Part shown: positions 11,908 through 23,687 of the stretch, piece after piece
Numbering within the stretch: position 1 is the first letter of the stretch
Layout of the letters: every line of letters begins with the position of its first letter
Assembly (NCBI RefSeq): GCF_020382885.2
Contig: NC_058514.1
Coordinates: 12,510,249-12,574,248, forward strand
Origin: Scatophagus argus
Taxonomy: Eukaryota; Chordata; Actinopteri; Scatophagidae
DNA: 64,000 bases
Direction: 5' to 3'
Notes under the pieces: model-generated
The model's input: the letters and a program-made list of their open reading frames with translations, nothing else
The model's database searches: none
Told to the model about the DNA's origin: nothing
Translations under genes and position numbers: made by a program

Positions 11908-14900
11908 ATCCACCAACCTGTATGTCTGTGAGCTCTTTTGCTATCCGTGAAGTCAACTGTGAGTGTTTATCTTGACCTGGTATGTGTAAGTTCTAAAACA
12001 CACAAAAAAACATGCAGTTTTCATACTTCAATGGGCTCTGTGAATGTACTTGTTACAATATAAATTATGAGAAGGCAGAGAATATTAAGTAAACATATTC
12101 ACTCTTGAAAACAATACATGTGTTCACAAGTGACCATGAGTCTCATTCATCAAAGCCCTTGTAAAGTTTGAAAACTATTCACAGATAACTGCTTTGAGTC
12201 AAATTGAACTTCTTGTTCTATCAAATAAAAAAAGCATAAGTTTTTTTACAGTGAGACTGAAATAAATGAGGGATCTAGACACCGAGTCCAACTTCCTTCA
12301 AGTTATCATGACAGAGAGAATGAGGCTTAAAGCTAAAGACTGAGGCTACTGGCTGTAGCCTTAGCTTAGCTTAGCATAAAGACTGGAAACAATGGCAACC
12401 AGCTAGCTTGGCCAGGGAGTCACAGCCCTGACCTGTCAGGGAGAGGGACACAGGACCACTGGAGGTATTTCGTGGTCACCAGTATCAGAATGTTGGACCT
12501 TTTGGGTCCTGACAATTGAGGGTGGGAAATCTACCAATACCATAAGTTGCTGCTTAATACACTGTAAAATGTTAGCTAAAAGGGGAATTATATTTGCCAA
12601 AATATACTCAGAATAGCTGTTCCTGACAAGAACATAAAATCCTGCTGCACTTATTGTTTGTTTAATCGTTCGGTGGTACAAAATACACTACAACCATTAT
12701 TTATTTTTGCATATATACATATTTTATATAGAATATTACATAATTGAATATAATAGTCATTGCTTCATATTAGTGATACATACAACATGTGTTTTTCTCT
12801 CTCTCTTTCTTACCTCTCCCTGGTAAACAATGCGTCCTATGGGGCAGATCATGCAGGCGGTCCCAGAGCCAAACAGCTCTTTGACTCGCTGCTGCTTCAG
12901 AGCAGTGCACAGCTGCCTCATGGTCAGGTAGCGCTCTGTCACCTTAAACTCACCCTGGGCACAGGGGAGGGCAGAGGAAATGTGATGCCCAGCAATACAA
13001 TACTTATCCTTGCTTGTTGACCGTTGTGGTTTTGTCTTACTCACCCATTCCCTGGTTAGTTCCAGGATGCTCTGTCGGGTTACACCTGGAAGGATGATAC
13101 CATCCAGGGGTACAGTTGCGAGTTCTTCCTCTGAAAAAGAATACATTCAGAAATGGGGAAAAAAAATTACAATTGTCAAATCAAGCTGGAAAAAACTAGA
13201 GCTAATGCGTGCATGTGTTGTAGTGACATTATTCTGCCAGTTGAGGTCAGATTTGTAAAGCATTTTCTATCCAAAGCACATTACATAACTTTACCATGAG
13301 CAGAGTATGAGCATTGCTTGCATTTGTGCAACAGCTAGAGGCTGAACCAACAACCCCCTTGACTGCTCATCCCAAAGCTAAAGCTGTTCTCTACTCTATG
13401 TCTGCATCTTTCATGTCACCTCTGGCACAGCAACACAGCCTGTGATCAGCCAAGTGAGTTTCTGGTAGTGTGACTAACCTCCATCTTCATTGATCCAGTA
13501 CAGGAAGATGTTCATGGTCCCTGCCTCTGTGATCTGGTGGTCGTCTCCATACAGCCACAGCACCTGCTCACACCCATAATCCACTGCTTCATACTGGGCA
13601 TACAAGGAACATCCATAGTTCCTGCAGAGATCCAAAGCAGCTACGATTAATTTAGCGCTGACAACATTACATGCAACTGTAATACAGTCTAATACTAAAC
13701 AACTTTACTATTTTCATATTAGAAACAACTTGGATGTTAGTGAATCAAACCCAGACTGGAGGACTGTAGTGCTGAAGATCTTTCTTGTTTCTTTTAGGAC
13801 TGGAGTTGAGAACATTATGAGTGAATATAAACATGCACACACTGGGTTTCTACACACCCTCCCATCTTACAGTCTCCAGTTCCTCCTTTCCAGGCCCGTG
13901 TGTACTTTGGGTCAGCCCACAAGGACAGAGCCTTGTTGTTGAAGTAAGGGCCCGCTTGACACAAAATCACATACAGCAAGGCGTGGCTGGGCTTCTTCAC
14001 ACCCAGAGAGGGCTGTCATGACGACACATAGCAAGGCATTTTAAATTTCATTTCTGAAAAAGAATCTTCAAAATAGTTGCAGGACTTTGAGATCCTCCTT
14101 ACCTCAGTGCTAATAAACGTTGGTCTGATGTACAGAGCCGCCGAGTCTGAGTGAGGAACCCAGTCCTGGTCAATCTCTACCAGCCGCCTGATACACTCCA
14201 GCAACTCTGACTGATCAAAGGCCTGGAGGATAGAGACAGAGAGAGGTGGAGAATAACAAAGAAGATGGAGGACAGGCTGCAGTTACAGTTTCCTGTCATC
14301 ACTCCATCCATTCATTCCTGTCATCCATCTTACTGGTAGACAAGCTCTCTCGGCAGAGTTGGACATGCGGTTCATGTTGAGCATCGGTCTGAAGAGACGC
14401 AGTCGGTTGTCGACCCCACGGTACGCCTTCAAACCTTCAAACAGCTGGGGAGAAGACAGGAGAAGAAAAACAACATAAAGGAACTGTAGAAATGTAATAG
14501 TTCACTGAAAACGCTAAATACGCTAAATACTAAACTAATTCAGTATTTGAAAAAGTCTGACCTTGAAATCACCTTAAATCCTCAGAAATTCCAAACATTC
14601 AAACAATCATCAATGAAATCTAAATGTAATAAATCTGACACTCATGTCATGTATACTGCATACTGTGATGTTCTGTGTTTACTTCATGCTGCTATTATTA
14701 TCATACACTTGATTTTGATTTTAAATATATTTATTAAACAAGAGGAGGATTTCCTGTACACGAGGTTGAGATCACCCAGGATTTTTGAGTCACGTGGTCA
14801 ATTATATTCTCTTCAGACTGTATTTGAATAAAGTGGTTCTTTCAATGAAATTCCTCCAGAATTCCTTTGATGAAACTCTCCCCTGTACCTGTATGCCGTA

Positions 14901-17086
14901 GTGCAGTGACGAACAGGCTGGGTGGAGCGACAGGTTCCCAAAGGGCTTGATGAGAGGAGCCTGCCAGCCCTCAGTCGCACTCCACTCTATGGTCAGCATG
15001 TGGTCAGTGAAGACGGTCCCAAAGGTCAACATATCCAGTTTGGTCTTTGGAGTGGGGGACAGTTGGATAACCAGGTCAGCTGCCTGGTTTGAAAACAAAA
15101 CAAAACAAACCAAAACCAAACAAACAAAAGAAAAACAGTGGACAGAACAGCAGAGAAAATAGTAAGATTTTAGAATGGATCTCAATGTTTTATTCATTCC
15201 TCAGTGTGCTGTTCTTTTAACTCATTTCACATTTCACCAAGCAAAGCTTTTAGAAAATCTCATCTTTCCCATCAACTTCCTCCAATTTACTCATGCTTTT
15301 CAAAAATATATTACTGAATAACCCCTCTCCTGCTCCTTGTCAGTTTCAAATCACGTAGTATCTTTTGCTTGCAGTCCTCACTTTTGAATGTGTGTTATTT
15401 TACTGATGTGTGCTTGGCAAAGAGAAACAGTCATCCGTCCATCCATTTTCTATAGCGCTTGTCCTTGCAGGGTCGTGGTTTGGTTTATGGCTTTGACAAT
15501 AATAATAATACAGTTTAGCTTTCAGCTTTTCCAGTAATGCATTTCAGCTCTCAGCTTTGGAGAATGCCCTTTCAGCTTACATCTTTTTGTTTAGCAATGC
15601 GTTTCAGCATTCACACGCAGGATTTTTGCAGGAAACTTTTTTTGCAGGAAGTTTTCAAAAAGTCCAGATGGTTTTCAGTCTATGTTTGGCCAGCAGGGGT
15701 TGCTGTACTGCCAAGAGCTTGGCAGTCCAAAGATTGCCCCAAGCAACATAAGCTACAGTTCAACTGTGAGTGACCACACTGCAGCAAAAACAGACCCCAG
15801 TCCAGTGACACTGTAACATGAGGGAGGAACTACATTCATAAAAAGGGTGGTACTTCATGTATACCTGCACTGAAGCAACCACCCCATTTAGAGGTCAAAG
15901 GTTGTGCTTAGATACAGAACAGAACAACATCTTTGCACTGAAAGGGCTTGAATCTGAGTCATCCAGTCTCTGAGTCCATTATGTCCCCACAATGGTGCCA
16001 CAGTAACAGCAGGATGAAAAATATGTGTCAGATTTATCAAGAACATGTCTGATGTCCTTCCCTGCTGTTCTGCAAGACTGAGTTGTGCGATCCCTCGTTT
16101 AAACAGACACCTCTTTGTGGTCTGTCATACAGTGTGTTGTCTGTTCCCGTTAGCTGGGATTAGACTGGCTCTTCATCCCCTTCCACCTAGTGCAGGAGGT
16201 TGGTTGCGCCATAATCCCAGATTACTACTGGAAAGTGAGGAGCAACCTCAGTATAACACTGTGTGAAAGCGGAGAAAGCAGAGTAATGCTGCTGTTTCTT
16301 TCTATTATTTCTGATTATCTTTGTTACATGACACATATATATTATAGCTTTTCCATTGCTTCATTTTCTTTTTTTAGAACGGGTCCTCCCCGCTACTGTG
16401 TATCTACTTTTTCCAAAGCAAAGCCAAAACTCATCCTTGTGAGTGCACGTGCGTGTGTCCACAAATGTCTCTAATCTCTACCTGAGCCTGCTGTCTACTG
16501 CTCAGGCATTCAGGGTCAGAAAACAAGCAAAGCTCCAGCTACTTAACATGAGCTGGACAAGTGGATTCTGCTGAGCAGGCTGCACCAGGAGCAAGAGGAG
16601 GACGAGCACGGGAGTGGACACTGGTCGTGTCCTTGCCCCCGAAAATGGCGAGAACCTGGACGTGTTGAGAGCTAAATCAAACACCTTGGCAAAGACTTGC
16701 TCGGGCTGAGCAAGAAGACTTGGAATATCCACTGGATTTATTTTTCAACCCTTTTGTTGTCACAATAAGAACACTGTTGAACAACGGTGGCCCTCGAGGC
16801 CTTTCACTGCTACTCCTGGTAACATGAGGACAAGAAACAGTGCTGGAGGATCTTCAAAGTGGAGGACCTGGGGGGATTTTTAAGTGTCAGGGAGCCAAGG
16901 AATCATCAAAATGCTGCAGCAGGAGCAGCTACTGAGGGTAGGTACCTTAACACTTTTAGAAAGTGGTCTTTCAGAACATGTACTAACATTTGGCATATAT
17001 TCCATTCTACAAACCAAACACAACACACAACAGCCTTGAATAACTTGTTACATTACCTTAAAGCTTTGGTTACTGTTGTCCGCCAT
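9310..17086 (-). CDS. bcat1: Cytosolic branched-chain amino-acid aminotransferase (BCAT1), complete 10-exon coding model
   Basis: This PLP-dependent enzyme transfers the amino group of leucine, isoleucine or valine to 2-oxoglutarate in the cytosol. Coding exons in transcript order are 17057-17086 (start codon, ten residues [10 protein letters not shown]), 14889-15083, 14334-14444, 14103-14222, 13858-14012, 13479-13621, 13045-13130, 12814-12954, 11918-11992 and 9310-9348 (ends SDWTFLV, stop). All introns are GT-AG, phases agree, and the sum is 1095 nt (364 aa; human BCAT1 is 386). Family landmarks seen are FGTVFTDHM, the PLP-lysine segment [10 protein letters not shown] in the 13858-14012 exon, GIILPGVTR, and the redox motif CMIC (CxxC) in [10 protein letters not shown]. 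No mitochondrial presequence is visible, which favours BCAT1 over BCAT2. The last two exons are short and lie 0.8 and 3.5 kb downstream of the exon before; they were recognised from [14 protein letters not shown] and YGRTASDW. The gene is head-to-head with lrmp. Confidence 0.95.
9349..11917. other. bcat1: Last intron of bcat1
   Basis: 2.57 kb without coding signal. It contains complex, repeat-free AT-rich sequence at 9400-9960 and 10040-10160 with homeodomain-type cores (TTAATTA, CAATTA). The remainder shows nothing recognisable. Confidence 0.7.
11871..11907. repeat. bcat1: (GT)n microsatellite directly downstream of a bcat1 exon donor
   Basis: The GT tract (CA on the transcribed strand) begins 11 bp after the donor of the 11918-11992 exon. 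CA-rich intronic tracts next to donors can bind hnRNP L, so it may influence inclusion of that 75-nt exon; this is inference. Confidence 0.8.
12340..12412. repeat. Teleost interspersed repeat with TTAGCTTAGCATAAAGACTGG
   Basis: The block containing CTTAGCTTAGCATAAAGACT, GGAAACA and CAGCTAGCTTGG is a sequence I recognise as dispersed in percomorph fish genomes. It abuts the Tc1-like fragment at 12415. Family assignment is from memory only. Confidence 0.5.
12415..12535 (-). mobile_element. Fragment of the same Tc1-like repeat family, opposite orientation, in a bcat1 intron
   Basis: About 120 bp here align, as reverse complement, to 21260-21362: shared blocks include GACACAGGACC, TGGTCACCAG, ATCAGAATGTTGGA and TTTGGG-TCCTG. 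It is a short internal fragment with no coding capacity. Confidence 0.6.
15084..17056. other. bcat1: First coding intron of bcat1
   Basis: 1.97 kb with one short dispersed repeat at 15425-15480. Around 16860-16938 there is a plus-strand ATG (16911) with nine codons ending at a good donor (GAGG followed by GTAGGT at 16938); it may be an alternative upstream lrmp exon. Otherwise nothing recognisable. Confidence 0.5.
15425..15480. repeat. Short teleost interspersed repeat (CCATCCATTTTCTAT type) in bcat1 intron 1
   Basis: The motif CCGTCCATCCATTTTCTATA, then GCGCTTGTCC and GCAGGGTCGTGG, is a very common dispersed repeat in fish, often linked to non-LTR element ends. Only about 55 bp are present. 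Confidence 0.55.
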
Positions 17087-17689
17087 CAGGGTAGTGAAAT
17101 GTAAATGCTTTCCTGAAAACAATTTGAAATATTTTTACAATCATGACTTTCAAAGTAGACTTTAAATTTGCCCTCCCTTCTTGAAAAACGAGGCTACAAC
17201 ACATACTAATTATTGTATATAATTAGGGTTTGTGTTGGCTTTGCACAATGATGTGCGAGAAGGTCTGCAGAACTGGGTGAAATATCTAATGGAGACAGAT
17301 TTTGTTACGATAAGCAAATACCACGTCCCTTTCTTCAACCGACATTATTGATTAAAATGTTTTGTCTCAAAATAGCTTAATAGTCTATACTGCAAAATCA
17401 GTGTGGAAGTGTTTTTTTTATGACTTTGCTAACAGTGTGTTTACCATCACATTGTATAAAATAAGAAAGCCACATCACACACCCCTAATCAACCAGATTT
17501 TTAAATTTAGATGTCAACAAAAATACTTTGCTTGTGATAGAATTACTGTATCTTTACATACAAGGTGTGGTACTGTATGGTGACACACTTTTGAGGTTTA
17601 AGTAGACCTATGTGTCTGCTGTTTGTCCGTTTTCATGCAATATTGTATTAACTTACCGTCATATTAAAGCACAATCACCAATATATATC

Positions 17690-18320
17690 CCCAAAATTCA
17701 CACACGCTCAGTCTAGTGGTTAATATTTTAGGATAAATTACCTTCAGAGCAGGAGAGACGTCGTACCCAGAGACTGATGTGATGGAACTTAAAGGCGCTG
17801 TACTGATTTCAGGTACTACCTGTTAAACCGCTTACTGTTCGCTCAGGATGACAGCTGTCTCATTATTTTGTCATGACACCGTACATTCAAATCAACCTGG
17901 TTAACAACAACAGAAGGGGATTTATGGCTTTCATTTTGTCTTATTTCTTTTTATTTTTTCTTATTTCTTTCCTTGTTGAATACACTTGAATTTATCCACG
18001 TACTTCCTTTATAACTGAGGTGAGGAGTAGTTGCGCGTGAGACTATTCTCAGGGCCAAACTCAAAACAGTTTATACTTTATCGGACTTTTAAAACTATAC
18101 GTGAAGTTCTGGCCTGTTACATTGGGTGCCGTGTCCCCTTCCCGCCACAGGGAGGGGGTGCTGTCTCGTGTTTCAGTGTCGCGAGCACCCGCTGAGGGTT
18201 TTTTTTAAAAACTCTTTCTGTCTCGAGCGCTGAGCTTCACTTCGTTTGCTGTGCGCGTGCTCTCCGTGTCAAACATTTCGTCGTGGACGTTTTCTCATAA
18301 AAGCTGTATAAGGTAACTAA
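17690..18320. promoter_or_regulatory. Putative head-to-head promoter region of bcat1 and lrmp
   Basis: The bcat1 start codon (17086, minus) and the first lrmp coding exon (19170, plus) diverge. The stretch 17990-18320 is locally CpG-rich (GTCGCGAGCACCC, TGTCTCGAGCGC, GTGCGCGTGC). Its right part ends at TATAAG followed by GTAACT at 18313, a plausible donor of a non-coding lrmp exon ending 18312. On the minus strand GAAG is followed by GTAATT at 17742/17741, a possible donor of a bcat1 5' UTR exon. No TATA box stands out. Confidence 0.5.
18200..18312 (+). other. lrmp: Probable non-coding first exon of lrmp (3' edge only)
   Basis: A GC-richer stretch ends in CTGTATAAG with a donor GTAACTAAG. 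The start is not determined. It would splice to the acceptor at 19169/19170, 55 nt before the ATG at 19225. Confidence 0.4.
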
Positions 18321-19169
18321 GCTTGTTCGACATAGTAAAACAAAAGATGGGGTTTTTATACGTGGTAGTCAGGTGTTGGTATGAACGTAAACGTGCGCTC
18401 GAGTCGCTGCTAAAAACATTAATAATAAAAATAAAAAGTCGGTGTTCTTGGTGGCTATCGCAATCGAACATTTTATCTAAATCTTTTAAAGCGTTCGTGT
18501 TGCTTATTTATTGATAAAGAGTAGCATATTGTACAAATACACTGTATAATTTAGTTAGTTGTGATATCCAGTTTTATTATTATTTTAACTGGTTGGGGTT
18601 GTGTTATAGAAAATGAGATATGTCCTGAAATAAATGCTATTGTGTTTGGAATTCGTAAGTAAAAGTCTTAAATTAATTGGATCGTTTGCACACCTGTAAC
18701 CTAAGCGGGTGCTTCTTTGGTTTTCAACACATTTGCTTGAATTGAGCAGCCATTACTTAAAATCTGAAGTGCTTGTAGATTGATTTGCATGTATATCAAC
18801 TTCTGTGAAGTCTCTTGTCATAATTTAGTTTGGCATTTTGGCCTCTTATTAATCTGTTCATGTGTTTATCTATCCCTTTTTTCTTTCCTCTCCATCTACT
18901 TCCATACCTCTGTTCTCCCTTGCCTTCTGCTTGTTTTACTGTTATCAAAAAGAAAACTATGATAGCCATCAAATCTTGGTATAACCAGGGGAAACAACCC
19001 TATGCAGTCTAAATGTACCAGTTATTCAGTATATCATGGTGTTATGCTATGCAGTGTTGATCATCCACCAGTGGAATAACCATGGCTTTCCCCCCCAGTG
19101 TCCTTCTGCTTCAATTTAACTAACTTTGGATGCAAATAAACAATATATTTTCTGCTTCTCTCTTCTCAG

Positions 19170-22100
19170 ACTTCAGCCTCTCCTCTAACCAGGAAGCCAG
19201 TACTGCAGCCCTGCCGCCAGCAGCATGGACTATTACACGCCGCAGCCGTCTCGTCGTCACAACCCCGTGGACAGCATCTGCCGCAAACTGCAGACCATTC
19301 AGTGGCGCGGTGATCGAGAGCCCAATTCACCTTTTCAGATCCCCAAACTTTCATCCAGCAGTTACGACAGCCCACAGTGTGGCCTCAGGCACAACCTGGA
19401 AGCCATCCTGAAGAAAGGGGCTCTCCACAGAGATGAAGGGGAGAGGGGGAAGGACAGAGTGAGGGAGAAAGGGAAAGGATTGGGTATGCCGAGCTCCGCG
19501 ACTTCCCAGAGGAGCAGCCTGGGTCCATCTGTCCCCCTGTCCACTCCTTCCACCCCAGCATGCAATCCCTCTACTCCGGCTACCGTCACTTACACTATCA
19601 CAAGCACTCTGGGAGAGAGGAAAGGTGCTGATGGAAGTGATCTGAGACAAGTTAAGACATGGCAGAGGTATTGTTCAACACCCACAGGCCAGTCCAAAGA
19701 CTCCCCTTACTTTACATTCACACGAGGACCCCAGTCAGTGCAGCCTGAGAGCGAGAGGCTGAGCAGGAGCCCGCCTCTGAGTCGTACCTTCACCCCGAAC
19801 CACAGCACCCTCTCTTACAACCTTAACTTCTGCTCAGCGGACATGGGGAACTTGACAGAATGTGAGCTGCCCTACCCAGCTCTGGTTGTGAAAAGACTTT
19901 CCATGGGAGATGGAGGTAGGAACAAGTGATTGCTTGCAGGCTGGGAGGTTTTTGTGACCCTGAAGTTTGATTTTCTAAACAAGGAATCGAATAGGAACTG
20001 CCATGTGTCAAATCTAGGCCAGAGCCCACCTTATTTGAGCTTATATGTTCCATGATACTAAATTAAAACATTAAAACCTCTTTAATCAAATTACCTCTTA
20101 GCAAACTTGGGATGAGGTTGCATTCAAGTACAAAAAAAATGAAATTGTTAGAGAGAGTAAGAATAACACAGGTTAGTGTGGGCCTAGTGACTTTTTTTTT
20201 TAAACTGTAGCCTCAAACTAGTTTGTCTTATGTAATTTTGTCATGGTTAAATTGACGGGCCATAATAACATCACAGTTTTTACTGAGCCTGAAGGACAAT
20301 GCATCATGTGCTTGCTTTGCTACTCGACTCAATACACTCTGTTTTGTGTGTGTGTGTTTCATGTTGGCACTCAGGATCCTCACTGGCTTCTGAAAACAGG
20401 AAGGAGAACATGGCAGAAATCAGTCTTATCTGTGAGGAAAACCTGCTCGATACCATTTTCCATGCCTGTGACACCCAACGCCGAGGTACGCCCACACAAA
20501 CCCACACATGCTCATGAACGATTGGGTCATGCATTATAGTCCCCCAACAAGCCGAACACAGCAGCCTAATGATAGATTATTAGAACTTATCACTGATTAT
20601 AGTGTCACACTTTTCTGTGTGGAAGGCAGAAGTGATTCCTGCAGCTTCAATATCACAATATCAGCATTGTATCTCTCTGCTCCATTTCTCTTTGTAGCCT
20701 TTAAGTTTTTTATCTGCTCAGAAACCTGTGTTCTCTCAACATCGTTAATGCTTTTCTGGATTGAACTATCCTGTGTGACTTTGGGATGGGGCATGAAGAC
20801 TTAACTTTTAATTTTGCTTTGCCTGATGTTTTTTTTTTACCATGCAGTCTCGTCTGTGCTGTTCATGTGATATGTCTATTTTAAAAAGTGTAAAAGCATA
20901 GCTGATCCTCAGCTAAAATGGGATTCAACCATTTTCATGATTGGTCTGATTTGAGTTTGTTCAGTCTGAAATGAAATAAAATTAATCATCTGTTCACAAT
21001 GCAGCGTTCTGTGGTGCAACCTTGGGTTCTGGCAGTAGTGTGGATGTTCTTTGACACACACCACCCACCTAAACATTGCAGACCAAATACATACACACCC
21101 ACATGGAACTGCTCTTCCTCTCAGCACAGTCCCCCTCCCCCCAAGGACTCCCCAAGGGCCTGCAGGCTCCCCCAGATCACAACCTGATTAAAAATCTGTG
21201 GGATGAACGAAAATAAGTCGAATCCATCCTCCTGCCAGGTGGGACTTTCCACCTGGAGGCCCCACCCTCAATGCACAGGATCCCAAAGGATCCAACATTC
21301 TGATGCTGGTGACCACAAAATACTCCCAGAGGTCCTGTGTCTCTTCCCCTGACAAGTCAGGAGGGTGATTTCAGCTTATTCCCACAGATTCTTGATCAGG
21401 TTGGGATCTAGGGGGGCTGCAGGTTGTTGTTATGGTGCTTGAGGGTGGGTGGTGTGTGTGAGACCCAAGATTTCCCTGCAGAACATTGCATTGTAGACAG
21501 ATGATTAATATCATTTACTTCACCTGTCAGTGGTGTTAATGTTGTGGCTGATAGGTGTAGTAGTGGATACAGTGCATGGAGTCAGAAAAGATGTCACTAT
21601 TGAATGCATTTTTGTAAGAGGAAAGAAATCTAGTCTGCAGTTTAGACCCCTGCTGTGATAACTGCATGAAGGCTGATTTTTTGTTTTGTTTTGGTTTTTT
21701 TTTTGTTGTTGTTTTATTTTTTTCAAATAAAAGTTAGTCATGATTCTTACTGTTACTATGGTTACTGCTTTTGCTGCCTGCACCTATAACCCAACAAATA
21801 CAAAAAGATTTTGACTCCTGTAATATATTAACCATCACAGTTCTGATGGGATGAAAGTATCCAGAGATGAGAGGAGATTTGTGTCTCTGTGTTCCTGTCA
21901 CCTCACAGGTAAAGTGTACGTGTCTCACATTGTGGACTACCTGCGGCACACCACCAGTCGCAGCTCAGAGGACAGTGGGCTGGAGGAACTGTGCAACATG
22001 CTCGATCCAGAGCACAAAGATGTGTCCATTGACCTGGACACATATCACGCCGTCATGAGGGAGTGGATTGATGACTGCCGCAACAATGGGTACTAAAGAG

Positions 22101-23687
22101 CAGATAAAACAAATAAAGACAAATGAGAATTTTCAGCACTTTTTTCTTCAGAGTTCATTTTTCAGAGAAGAATATTCAAATATTGCATACACATGGTTTA
22201 AAATAAGATTTTCACTTGTCCAGTTAACATCGTGAAACATCTGAGGTCAGGATTTGACTTTGCAAAATACTGAATCGATGTCCACTTGAGCTGTTCTGTA
22301 GCTACAGTATATACTGTGACCTTCTATGTATATGAAAGAGTAAAGTAAAAGCTCTGAGATTGTCAGTAGAGAACCAGCAGTGATTAATTGTTGGGTTAGG
22401 TTTTCTGCTGGCGCTGATTCCGTATTAATCATGTTTTTGGCTTGCTAGAGCGCCCATCTTAAATTGGAGGTGTGAGGGGTCAAGCTGAACTTGAGAAATT
22501 TCAGAGGGTGTGAGAACTTGTACAGTTTCGCAGTTAGTTTCTTGTGGAGTCATGGAAAATAATGGAAAATAAACATGGCTCAGTTGTTCTGTCTTTGGTT
22601 TTCTTTTGTGAAAGTGAGAGGAGAGAGATGAGAAGCTGCCCTCCCCCTTTTTTTTTTTTTTTGCTCTTTAAATTGCAGTTATGCTTTGTGTTCTTAGCAA
22701 ATGTGTGTTAGTGTTTTGTGTTAGACTAAATTATTAGTAAAACTCTGTATATTTGCTGTGTCATTCTACATGTTTGTAGTTGCAGTTTCCAGCCTATGTA
22801 ATATGCTGTGAAAAGGACAGCTGGTACTTTACCAGCCCTGTGCTTTCTTTTTAACTTCCCAGAGAAGAGCTGAGTTTGAGTTATGCAAGTAGATGTTGTG
22901 TAGGCGGGTCATGCACATAACTGCACATAACATGCGCATAACTAGTAATAGTTTTTCTCTGTAGTTGCAGCTGTGTGCATATCCATGTAACATCAGTGTG
23001 TCTTTTGTCTTGGAGGCAGTTCTGCATCATCATCATCATTATCATCAAGTGCACTGTGTTAGTTTTAATCAAATGTGTATTCAACACCTCTGGTCCAGTT
23101 TGATGTAACTCGGAAGGAGGATCAAAATTGAAAGTCAAAATAATTGATATTATATATCTCATGCAAGTGATCAGGTTTTGACATGATGTGACGTGATAAT
23201 CTGAGAGTAATGATGCATCTTATCCCTGTGACAATATGCATAAAGACAGGCTGAGCAAACACAAGCTTTGTCAGTGTGTCCGGAGGAAGCATTTCACACT
23301 AAGCTGAGAGCTGATTGTTGGTCCTCAGTGTGCCAGACACCAAAAATTAAACAGTTCAACAAATCATTCCAAACATGTTATCAGGAGTCCAGCAGAAGTC
23401 CAAAACAATTGTGAAAGTAACTAATCCTCCAGATTCTGATTTGATTTCCCTGCTATGTTTTCAGGGATGAGCCAACAGATGACGTCACTCAGGACTCTGT
23501 CAAACTCAGAGACAGCCTGTCTGGTGAGTGTTCGTACAATCGCTCACATGTTTGATGATTTTAAGCTTTAAATGTTTTAATGTGTTTGCAATCTGTGTGT
23601 ATGTGTTTCAGCCAAGAGGTCCATGCTGCTCAATATGACCTCAGGTAGTTTGGAGGCCTTTGGAGGGGAGGCATCCAGAGCAGAGTT
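19170..23687 (+). other. lrmp: lrmp 5' coding exons: conserved N-terminus and EF-hand-like module
   Basis: Exons are 19170-19915 (coding from the ATG at 19225), 20375-20485, 21909-22089, 23465-23523 and 23612-23687. The first carries 230 residues: a conserved head with [14 protein letters not shown], then a low-complexity Ser/Pro/Thr stretch. The second and third encode two EF-hand-like repeats: a loop DTQRRGKVYVSH (Gly at loop position 6, hydrophobic at 8, His instead of Glu at 12) followed by a helix with YLRHT, then [20 protein letters not shown] and WIDDC. Calcium ligands look incomplete, so the domain is probably structural. From memory, the same pattern (FEACD-x-QR-x-G-x-V ... LDP ... 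DLDT ... VMR-x-WI-x-x-C) occurs in the EF-hand domain of KASH5. All junctions are in phase. Confidence 0.88.

Noticed and set aside
15537-15773. 78-codon plus-strand open frame in bcat1 intron 1
   Set aside because: No splice partners, no recognisable motif; likely chance.
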